A program made the position numbers and the translations under genes. From positions 3,568,001 to 3,632,000 of the forward strand of contig NZ_CP042331.1 of the NCBI RefSeq assembly GCF_008253865.1: a DNA stretch of 64,000 nt, written 5' to 3'. Positions 8,904 to 15,170 of this stretch are shown piece after piece; position 1 is the first letter of the stretch, and the number at the start of each line of letters is the position of its first letter. This stretch comes from Bosea sp. F3-2. Its GTDB lineage: Bacteria; Pseudomonadota; Alphaproteobacteria; Rhizobiales; Beijerinckiaceae. The notes under the pieces were generated by a model. It saw only the letters and a list, made by a program, of their open reading frames with translations, searched no databases and was not told where the DNA came from.

Positions 8904-9520
8904 GCGGCCTGTCCTTCTCGTGAGATCAGTGCGGCGAGGGAAAGATCGGCAAGGGCCGCGGCGATCTCGCGGCCGCGCTCGGACGTGGTCGCTCGTTCGG
9001 GCGAGAGCGGGCCGATCAGCGCTTCCATGAAGCCGCCGACGATCATCGCAGCGGCGGCATCCGAATCGACGTTACGGAAGACGCCCTGTCTCCCGCCTTC
9101 GACGACGAGCGCGCGGAAGATGCCAGCGATCTCGCGGCGATAGTCGAGCCGCGTCGCATCGACGGCCGGGTCGGCGGGCTCGGCGATCATCGACCAGGCG
9201 AGGCGGCGATTGGCGAAGGCACGGCGCGCGAAGGCTTCGACCGCGGCGGTCAGGCGCTCCGCGACGGGGGCGTCGCTCGCGGCGATCTCGCGCAGCACGG
9301 CGAGCTCGCGCGACGACACGGCCGCGACAATCTCGGCCATCAGCTCGGCCTTGGAGGAGAAGTAGGAGTAGACGCTACCGGTCGAGACCCCGCTAGCGGA
9401 GGCCACCGCGGCGATGGAGGTCTCGTGGAAGCCAACCTCCGAGACGATGCCACGCGCAGCGGAGAGGATCGCCTCCCGCTTCCCGGCCTTGCGCGGTTGT
9501 CTCGGCACCATCTCGGGCAT
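8900..9520 (-). CDS. TetR-family transcriptional regulator
   Basis: 206 aa from the ATG at 9520. The N-terminal helix-turn-helix reads REAILSAARGIVSEVGFHETSIAAVASASGVSTGSVYSYF, split here only by family landmarks: the TxxAVA-like helix and the GVSTGSVYSYF recognition helix. The ligand-binding part is less conserved, as usual. The frame extends to 9583 but the extra residues would be encoded by a palindrome that looks like an operator, and GAGAT precedes the ATG at 9520. The stop overlaps the AidB-type start (ATGA), so both genes form one operon probably repressed by this protein. Confidence 0.9.
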   Translation of the reverse strand: MPEMVPRQPRKAGKREAILSAARGIVSEVGFHETSIAAVASASGVSTGSVYSYFSSKAELMAEIVAAVSSRELAVLREIAASDAPVAERLTAAVEAFARRAFANRRLAWSMIAEPADPAVDATRLDYRREIAGIFRALVVEGGRQGVFRNVDSDAAAAMIVGGFMEALIGPLSPERATTSERGREIAAALADLSLAALISREGQAA

Positions 9521-9531
9521 GCGCGATCTCG

Positions 9532-9559
9532 AAATTGAACTTGAATTCAAATTCAATTT
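9532..9559. promoter_or_regulatory. 28-bp operator-like palindrome upstream of the TetR gene
   Basis: Half-sites AAATTGAA and TTCAATTT flank a TTGAATTCAA core centred on GAATTC. Only one symmetric pair (C at 9540 against A at 9551) breaks perfect dyad symmetry over 28 bp. It is AT-rich in a GC-rich context and ends 11 bp before the TetR start codon. TetR proteins commonly bind such sites to repress their own operon; binding here is inferred. Confidence 0.65.
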
Positions 9560-9597
9560 GAGAGCAAATCCGACTACCGTCAAGCGTCGCTGCGTGA

Positions 9598-9870
9598 ATT
9601 GTGGAGTTGGAGAGCTTTCACCGGGCGCTTGTCGCGCCGTGCAAGATGCCGGGATTGCTGAGCATGCTCGACGATCTTCAACTTGCAGACTCGCACATTA
9701 TTTTTTCGGCGGCTCGTGTTGCCGATTGGCGGCCGGGTTCCAGCCTTGCGCATCGCCAGATTGTGGCCGCCCTTCGCAAGCGCGACACGACAAGGGCGGT
9801 TGCGATACGCGAAGCCCATATTCGGGGGCTGGAACACGCGGCGCATGATCGTTTCGGCTCAACGCCTCCG
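9598..9870 (+). pseudogene. Remnant of a GntR-family regulator (C-terminal FCD domain)
   Basis: From 9598 the plus strand reads about 85 residues like the end of an FCD ligand domain: FHRALVAPCKMPGLLSML, then a middle piece, then LAHRQIVAALRKRDTTRAVAIREAHI. These match the FHRAL..., EHRAIVAALRARD... and HI segments of FadR-type GntR proteins. An in-frame TGA at 9595 precedes it and no winged-helix domain lies upstream; the space is occupied by the TetR promoter. The frame stays open past the homology into panE out of phase. I read this as a decayed gene fragment; the right edge is approximate. Confidence 0.6.
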
Positions 9871-9958
9871 ACAAGCCGCCCGCTGGAGACGCGTGACGCA
9901 ATAGGTAGGTGGCGGAACGCATGCCGTTCAGATGGCCCATTGGCCGGGAAGGGAAACG

Positions 9959-10855
9959 ATGAAGATCGCTGTGATGGGGGCCGGCGCCGTCGGTTGCTAC
10001 TACGGTGCCATGCTGGCGCGGGCCGGTCATGCGGTCACGCTTGTCGCGCGGTCGCAGCATGTAGCGGCGATCCAGGACCATGGCCTCATCCTGGAAACCG
10101 CGACCTTCTCCGAAGCCGTCGCGGTTACGGCAACCGCCAAGCCGTCCGGAGTCAGCGATGCGGAACTCGTTCTGTTCTGTGTCAAATCAGGCGATACCGT
10201 CGCGGCGGGCCATGAGATGGCGCCTCATCTCCAGCCCGGCGCCACGGTTCTCAGCCTGCAGAACGGCGTCGATAATGCCGAACGCTTGCAGGAGGCCCTG
10301 GGACGGCCGGTAATACCGACGGCCGTCTATGTCGCGACCGAGATGCCGCGCCCGGGGCATGTCCGCCATCATGGCCGCGGCGAGCTCGTTATCGGCTCGG
10401 GCCCTACGAGTCCGGCGCTCGCCGAAATGTTCGGGCAGGCCGGTGTCCAAGCCGAAGTTTCCGACCGTGTCGTCGAGGATCTCTGGAGCAAGCTGATCGT
10501 CAACTGCGCCTACAACGCGCTCTCCGCGATCCCGCAGCTGCCTTATGGACGGATGATGCGCGTGGAAGGCGTGACCGCCTCCATGAAGGACATCGTCGAG
10601 GAGTGCCTCGCCGTGGCGCGAGCCTGCGACGTGCACGTCGAAGACGGCATTCTCGCCAAGGTGCTCGGCCTCGCCGCTACGATGCCCGATCAGCTCTCCT
10701 CGACCGCCCAGGACCTGGCCAGGGGCAAGCGAACCGAGATCAGCCATCTCAACGGCTATATCGTCCAGACTGGTGAAAGACTCGGCATCGCAACGCCTGC
10801 GAACCGCCTGCTGACGGTGATCGTCAAGCTGATGGAAGAGGGCAACCAAGACTAA
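9959..10855 (+). CDS. panE: 2-dehydropantoate 2-reductase family protein
   Basis: 298 aa from the ATG at 9959, preceded by GGGAAGGGAAA. The N-terminal NADP-binding motif is GAGAVGCYYGAML. The catalytic lysine sits in WSKLIVNCAYNALSAI in mid-protein, followed by the all-alpha C-terminal domain. True PanE reduces ketopantoate to pantoate for CoA synthesis, but many paralogues of this family act on other 2-keto acids, and the adjoining GntR remnant suggests a catabolic paralogue. The symbol marks family rather than proven function. Confidence 0.82.
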   Translation: MKIAVMGAGAVGCYYGAMLARAGHAVTLVARSQHVAAIQDHGLILETATFSEAVAVTATAKPSGVSDAELVLFCVKSGDTVAAGHEMAPHLQPGATVLSLQNGVDNAERLQEALGRPVIPTAVYVATEMPRPGHVRHHGRGELVIGSGPTSPALAEMFGQAGVQAEVSDRVVEDLWSKLIVNCAYNALSAIPQLPYGRMMRVEGVTASMKDIVEECLAVARACDVHVEDGILAKVLGLAATMPDQLSSTAQDLARGKRTEISHLNGYIVQTGERLGIATPANRLLTVIVKLMEEGNQD

Positions 10856-10960
10856 GGGAAACACCCCGCTCGTCGCGGGCTGCCGCTTCAATACGGCGTT
10901 AGCTTCTGAAGCTGCCGGTTTAGCCTAACCTCCACAGGAGTAGCCGGCTCAGGCCGGCAG

Positions 10961-11157
10961 CTAGAGCATGCTGCGTTTTCACGGAAGCGCGGGTCATCCC
11001 GGCCGGAGCCCTCGGGTCCGATCTTCGATCGGCCCAAGGATAAACTCCGCAGAGAGCCGGGATCCATGCCTGAACCTGGACCGGAAACGCTCCGGCATGG
11101 ATCCCGGGTCAAGCCCGGGATGACGGCGTGTTTCCGCATAAAATCAGCAGGCTCTAG
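10961..11157. repeat. Composite palindromic element with CTAGAGC-type ends
   Basis: Outer ends CTAGAGCATGCTG and CAGCAGGCTCTAG are inverted with one mismatch. Inside lies a GTCATCCCGG...CCGGGATGAC core (10993-11124). Related copies are at 27746-27890 and, inverted, at 34891-35050. With the next element it fills the 400-bp gap between panE and cobO; no gene is seen there. Confidence 0.8.
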
Positions 11158-11259
11158 AGCATTTTCGAGCGAAGTGGACACCGGTTCGCGTGAAGAAAAT
11201 ACGATAAAACAAAGATTTGAAGCATTTCCGCGATTCGGAGAAACGCGGAAATGCTCTAG
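11154..11259. repeat. 106-bp element with perfect 11-bp inverted ends CTAGAGCATTT
   Basis: The ends are CTAGAGCATTT and AAATGCTCTAG. The left part contains CGAGCGAAGTGGACACCGG and TTCGCGTGAAG, a sequence also present in inverted orientation at 49495-49542. The left end shares CTAG with the preceding element, and the right end overlaps the TAG stop codon of cobO (read on the minus strand). Confidence 0.8.
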
Positions 11260-11870
11260 AACTCGATGCCCTGCTGCGCCTTCACACCAGCGGTGAAGTG
11301 GTGCTTCACCAGCGTCATCTCGGTGACGAGATCGGCCGCCTCGATCAGCTCCGGCTTGGCGTTGCGGCCGGTGACGACGACGTGCAGGTCGGGGCGGCGA
11401 GCGACCAGCGTCGCCACGACATCGGCGAGCGGCAGATAGTCGTAGCGCAGGGCGATGTTGAGTTCGTCGAGCACCAGCAGCCTGATCTCGGGATCGGCCA
11501 TCAGTTCTTTTGCCTTGGCGAAGGCGCGTTCGGCGGCAGCGATGTCACGGAGCTTGTCCTGCGTCTCCCAGGTGAAGCCTTCGCCCATGCTGTGCCAGCT
11601 CACCTGATCGCCGAAGGCTTCGAGCGCCTTGCGCTCCCCGGTCGACCAGGCGCCCTTGATGAACTGCACCACGCCGATGCGCCAGCCATGGCCGAGCGCG
11701 CGCAGGATCAGGCCGAACGCCGCCGTCGACTTGCCCTTGCCGGGGCCGGTGTTGACGATGAGCAGCCCCTTCTCCAGCGTCTTGGAGGCGACCTCGGCGT
11801 CCTGCACCGCCTTGCGCTTCTCCATCTTCGCCTTGTGGCGGGCAGCTTCGTCGTCGGTCGTCGCCATCAT
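11256..11870 (-). CDS. cobO: Cob(I)yrinic acid a,c-diamide adenosyltransferase
   Basis: 204 aa, standard length for the CobO/BtuR family. The P-loop is GPGKGKSTAAFG at about residues 42-53, and the family motif LLVLDELNIALRYDYL follows in the second half. It transfers the adenosyl group of ATP to cob(I)yrinic acid diamide. Two adjacent ATGs (11870 and 11867) could start it; AGGACGAG lies upstream. It begins 10 bp after cobP on the same strand. The C-terminus GVKAQQGIEF is typical, so the stop is in its normal place although it lies within the end of a repeat element. Confidence 0.95.
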   Translation of the reverse strand: MMATTDDEAARHKAKMEKRKAVQDAEVASKTLEKGLLIVNTGPGKGKSTAAFGLILRALGHGWRIGVVQFIKGAWSTGERKALEAFGDQVSWHSMGEGFTWETQDKLRDIAAAERAFAKAKELMADPEIRLLVLDELNIALRYDYLPLADVVATLVARRPDLHVVVTGRNAKPELIEAADLVTEMTLVKHHFTAGVKAQQGIEF

Positions 11871-11880
11871 CTCGCTCGTC

Positions 11881-12393
11881 CTACTTCACCTGCATCGGCA
11901 ATCCGGCGACCATGAAGACCACGCGGCCTGCGCGCGCCGCAAGCGCCTGATGCAACCGCCCCGCCTCGTCGCGGAAGCGGCGGGCGAGCGCGTTCTCCGG
12001 CACGATGCCGAGGCCGACCTCGTTGCCGACCAGCACGAGCGGCGCGGATATGCGCTCGCAGGCGGCGATGAGGGCCTCTCGCGCGGCGGCCGTATCGCGC
12101 TCCGCAAGGATGAGATTGGTCAGCCAAAGCGTCAGGCAATCGACCAGGATCGGCCGGCCGGCCGGCTGGGCGGCGATCGCATCGGCCAGATCGAGCGGCG
12201 CATCGACCGTCTGCCAACCCGTGGGCCGGCGCGCCCGATGCTCGGCGATCCGCTCCCGCATCTCCTCGTCATAGGCCTGCGCGGTCGCAATGTAGCTCCA
12301 GGGCGCCGGGTAAGCCTCGATCAACGCCTCGGCATGATGGCTCTTGCCGGAGCGGGCGCCGCCGAGGACGAGGGTGAGGTTGGGCAATTCCAT
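11881..12393 (-). CDS. cobP: Bifunctional adenosylcobinamide kinase / guanylyltransferase
   Basis: 170 aa from the ATG at 12393, preceded by GAGGA. The P-loop GGARSGKSHHAE lies at about residues 10-21, and the family sequence VDCLTLWLTNLI and the GNEVGLGIVPENALARRFRD segment follow. It phosphorylates adenosylcobinamide and converts it to adenosylcobinamide-GDP for nucleotide loop assembly. Also called CobU in enterobacterial naming. A longer frame to 12792 runs back through the riboswitch and a repeat and is not coding. It forms an operon with cobO, divergent from the riboswitch-led operon. Confidence 0.94.
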   Translation of the reverse strand: MELPNLTLVLGGARSGKSHHAEALIEAYPAPWSYIATAQAYDEEMRERIAEHRARRPTGWQTVDAPLDLADAIAAQPAGRPILVDCLTLWLTNLILAERDTAAAREALIAACERISAPLVLVGNEVGLGIVPENALARRFRDEAGRLHQALAARAGRVVFMVAGLPMQVK

Positions 12394-12409
12394 CGAAAAG
12401 TCCTCAGCC

Positions 12410-12484
12410 GTCATGCTCGGGCTCGACCCGAGCATCTCCTGCAAGAGATTCTCGGGTCTGCGCTTCGCTTCGCCCGAGAATGAC
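12410..12484. repeat. Short GTCAT...TGAC palindromic repeat, 75 bp
   Basis: Begins GTCATGCTCGGGCTCGACCC and ends CGCCCGAGAATGAC. This is the shorter variant of the dispersed family, also seen at 61698-61778. It separates the cobP start from the divergent riboswitch. Confidence 0.75.
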
Positions 12485-12528
12485 GGCGCACTGCATTGCA
12501 CAGCTGCGCGGTGATGGCTAATGATGAT

Positions 12529-12694
12529 CGGTGACGGTGCCTCCGCGAGGAGGTGAAAAGGGAACGCGGTGAAACGCCGCGGCTGCCCCCGCAACTGTAA
12601 GCGGATGTCTTTCGCCATCGGCCACTGGAGCGTTCGCTCCGGGAAGGCGGCAAAGGGCGCCAAATCCGCGAGCCAGGAGACCTGCCGTCGACCC
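12529..12694 (+). ncRNA. Cobalamin riboswitch (B12 aptamer)
   Basis: The plus strand carries the conserved landmarks in order: GGTGCCTCCGCGAGGAGGTGAAAAGGGAA, split by function into the P3 start and the AAAAGGGAA element; then CGGTGAAACGCCG; GCTGCCCCCGCAACTGTAA, which contains the B12-box precursor and L5 region; GCCACTGG; GGGAAGGCGG; and the terminal GAGCCAGGAGACCTGCC box. It sits 46 bp before cbtB. B12 riboswitches shut off expression when adenosylcobalamin is plentiful, so cobalt uptake and perhaps the whole downstream operon are under feedback control. The region 12394-12739 contains only this and the preceding repeat. Confidence 0.96.
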
Positions 12695-12739
12695 GCAATG
12701 ATCCAACCGGCTGCCGGCGGGGCGGCCACGGAGAGCCTT

Positions 12740-12916
12740 ATGAACACCGCTTCGGTTTCCACCACCCAGCTCAGCGTCTCGGAGCGCGTCAAGGCGGTCG
12801 CCGCCGCGCTCGTGATCGGCGTCGCGCTGATCTACACCACCGGCTTCGCGGCCTCGACGAACGTCCACAACGCCGCGCACGATACCCGTCACGGCCTCGC
12901 CTTCCCCTGCCACTGA
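12740..12916 (+). CDS. cbtB: Cobalt transporter subunit CbtB
   Basis: 58 aa, the usual size of CbtB. One hydrophobic helix spans about residues 19-37 (VAAALVIGVALIYTTGFAA). The C-terminal tail has the histidine metal motif HNAAHDTRH and ends PCH. It is placed directly after the B12 riboswitch and 12 bp before cbtA, the standard CbtAB arrangement. It forms a predicted cobalt importer with CbtA. Confidence 0.93.
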   Translation: MNTASVSTTQLSVSERVKAVAAALVIGVALIYTTGFAASTNVHNAAHDTRHGLAFPCH

Positions 12917-12928
12917 GGGAAAGCATCC

Positions 12929-13672
12929 ATGGTCACGCGTGTTCTCACGGTCAGCATCCTGGCCGGGCTTCTGGCTGGGCTGATCGTCGCCGCCCTCCAG
13001 CATGTCACCACCACCCCGCTGATCCTCAAGGCCGAGACCTATGAGGCGGCGCTGCGCCTGAAGGCGCCGACGCTCGCCGCTTTCGACGGCGAGGCCCGGA
13101 TCATCCTTGCGCACGGCCCCACAGGCGACGCGCCCGGCCACGACCATGCCGAGTGGAAGCCGCAGGACGGCCTCCAGCGCACGCTCTTCACCAGCGCGGT
13201 GACGATCGCGAGCGCGATCGGCTTCGCGGCGCTGCTGCTCGCGGGCATGATCGCGGCCGGCGACACCATCGATCAGCGCAGCGCCCTGGTCTGGGGCGCC
13301 TGCGGCTTCCTCGCGCTCGGGCTCGCCCCGGCAATGGGGCTCGCTCCGGAATTGCCGGGCGCCGCCTCCGCCGCGCTGGAGCAGCGCCAGCTCTGGTGGC
13401 TCGCGACCGCCATCGCCACGGCGCTCGGGCTTTTCCTGTTCCTGCGCTTCGAGCAGCCCTGGCTCAAGCTCCTGGCCGTAGTCGTGATCCTGCTGCCGCA
13501 TGTCATCGGCGCCCCGCATCCGGCCGCGCCGGAGAGCAAGGTCCCAGCCGAAGTCGCGGCGCATTTCGCGGCGCTGTCCCTCGGCATCCAGGCCGCGCTC
13601 TGGCTCGTCACCGCCTTCATGGTCGGCGTGCTCTGGCCCTGGGCCAGCCGCCGCACCGCCTTAGCGCGCTGA
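12929..13672 (+). CDS. cbtA: Cobalt transporter CbtA
   Basis: 247 aa with about six hydrophobic helices. The first is near residues 5-25, and three or four more lie between 90 and 200. The extracytoplasmic loop after helix 1 has GHDHAEWKPQDG, a conserved histidine site. Its function is cobalt uptake, inferred from riboswitch control and operon position in many proteobacteria. GAGGGAAAGC precedes the ATG. Confidence 0.92.
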   Translation: MVTRVLTVSILAGLLAGLIVAALQHVTTTPLILKAETYEAALRLKAPTLAAFDGEARIILAHGPTGDAPGHDHAEWKPQDGLQRTLFTSAVTIASAIGFAALLLAGMIAAGDTIDQRSALVWGACGFLALGLAPAMGLAPELPGAASAALEQRQLWWLATAIATALGLFLFLRFEQPWLKLLAVVVILLPHVIGAPHPAAPESKVPAEVAAHFAALSLGIQAALWLVTAFMVGVLWPWASRRTALAR

Positions 13673-13711
13673 AGGCAGCGGGGCCCATCGGCCCCGCGCG
13701 AAAGGCAAGCC

Positions 13712-14101
13712 ATGTCCGAGGGCGACCTCACCATCCATGTCTGCACAGCCTGCAGACGGGCGCGCGCCGATCTCCCGGAAGGTTACGACCAGCCGGGGCT
13801 GGCGCTCGCCGAGGCGCTTGCCGAGCGCCTCACCAACAAGGGCAGCGCGATCCCCGTGCTGCCCGTCGAATGCCTCGCCGTCTGCAAGCGGCCCTGCACC
13901 ATCGCGCTCAGCGCCGACGGCAAATGGACCTATCTGATCGGCGACCTCGATACTGAAACCCATCTCGACGAGATCGTCGGCGCGGCACAGGCCTATGCCG
14001 CCAGCGCCAACGGCATCGTTCCCTGGAAAGAGCGGCCCCAGTCCTTCCGCAAGGGCGTGGTCGCGCGCGTGCCGCCTTTGCCGGCGCGCCAGCAAGGATG
14101 A
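13712..14101 (+). CDS. DUF1636 family ferredoxin-like metal-binding protein
   Basis: 129 aa. Cysteines occur as CTAC near residue 12 and as CLAVCKRPC near residues 52-60, a layout like thioredoxin-fold 2Fe-2S ferredoxins, which is how this family is usually described. Its role is not established. It is flanked by cbtA and cobW, and its stop lies 4 bp before the cobW start, so translation is probably coupled. The location suggests metal handling or electron supply for corrin synthesis. Confidence 0.85.
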   Translation: MSEGDLTIHVCTACRRARADLPEGYDQPGLALAEALAERLTNKGSAIPVLPVECLAVCKRPCTIALSADGKWTYLIGDLDTETHLDEIVGAAQAYAASANGIVPWKERPQSFRKGVVARVPPLPARQQG

Positions 14102-14105
14102 CCTC

Positions 14106-15161
14106 ATGAACGCTCCGCAGACCGCCAACCTCGGCAAGACGCCCTGCACGATCATCACCGGCTTCCTCGGCGCCGGTAAGACGACGCTGGTGCGCCATCT
14201 CCTCGAGAACGCCGAGGGCAAGAGGCTCGCCGTGCTCGTCAACGAGTTCGGCGATCTCGGCTTCGACGGCGAGTTCCTGAAAGGCTGCGGCATCGCCGGC
14301 TGCAGCGACGAGGACGTGGTCGAGCTGCCCAATGGCTGCATCTGTTGCACCGTCGCCGATGATTTCGTGCCGGCGCTGGAGAAGCTGCTGAATCGGCCGA
14401 ACCCGCCCGAGCACATCCTGATCGAGACCTCCGGCCTCGCTTTGCCGAAGCCGCTGGTGCAGGCCTTCAACTGGCCGGCGATCCGCTCCCGCGTCACGGT
14501 CGACGGCGTCATCGCCGTGGTCGACGGGCCGGCGGTGGCCGAGGGCCAGTTCGTGGATGACCCCGAGTCGCTCGCGGCGCAGAAGGCGGCCGATGCGTCG
14601 GTCGAGCACGACAATCCGCTGGAGGAGGTGTTCGAGGACCAGATCCTCTGCGCCGATCTGATCCTGCTCAACAAGAGCGACCTCGTCGACGAGGCCGGCC
14701 GGGCCCGGGTCAAGGCCGAGATCGCCGAGCATCTGCCCAAGGCGATCAAGATCGTCGAGACCGCCCATGGCAAGGTCGAGCCGGCGCTGATCGTGGGCTT
14801 GGGCGCCGCCGCCGAGAGCGACCTCGCGGCCCGCCCCTCGCATCACGGCGAGGGCGAGCATGATCACGACCATGACGATTTCGACTCCATCGCCGTGCCC
14901 CTGCCGGCGGGTCTCACGCCCGAGGAGCTGTCGGCGCGCGTCGCCAAAGCGGCCGAGGCCGAGGGCGTGCTGCGGCTCAAGGGCTTCACCGCCGTGCCGG
15001 GCAAGCCGATGCGGCTCGTCGTGCAGGGTGTCGGCCGGCGCGTCGGGCATCATTTCGACCGGCCCTGGGGCGCGAGCGAACCGCGCGACGGGCGCCTCAC
15101 CGTGATCGGCCTCAAAGGCTTCGACCTGAAGGCCGTGGAAGCGGCCCTCGCGGGGGCGTAA
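14106..15161 (+). CDS. cobW: CobW, GTP-dependent metallochaperone (COG0523)
   Basis: 351 aa from the ATG at 14106 with AAGGA upstream. The Walker A is GFLGAGKTTLVRHLL near the start, and the metal site is the GCICCTV motif (CxCC) about 65 residues later. NKSD is the guanine-recognition motif. A histidine/aspartate-rich stretch with HHGEGEHDHDHDD lies between the G domain and the CobW C-terminal domain. COG0523 proteins deliver metals using GTP; CobW is believed to supply cobalt for the cobaltochelatase. The next gene is cobN, 9 bp on. Confidence 0.95.
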   Translation: MNAPQTANLGKTPCTIITGFLGAGKTTLVRHLLENAEGKRLAVLVNEFGDLGFDGEFLKGCGIAGCSDEDVVELPNGCICCTVADDFVPALEKLLNRPNPPEHILIETSGLALPKPLVQAFNWPAIRSRVTVDGVIAVVDGPAVAEGQFVDDPESLAAQKAADASVEHDNPLEEVFEDQILCADLILLNKSDLVDEAGRARVKAEIAEHLPKAIKIVETAHGKVEPALIVGLGAAAESDLAARPSHHGEGEHDHDHDDFDSIAVPLPAGLTPEELSARVAKAAEAEGVLRLKGFTAVPGKPMRLVVQGVGRRVGHHFDRPWGASEPRDGRLTVIGLKGFDLKAVEAALAGA

Positions 15162-15170
15162 CATCGACCG

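Noticed and set aside
8900..9583. The longer TetR frame starting at 9583
   Set aside because: Its first 21 codons would be formed by the operator-like palindrome and have no homology; the ATG at 9520 has a better site.
12569..12739. An N-terminal extension of CbtB by reading from 12569
   Set aside because: That part is the riboswitch aptamer; the 58-residue form is the normal family length.
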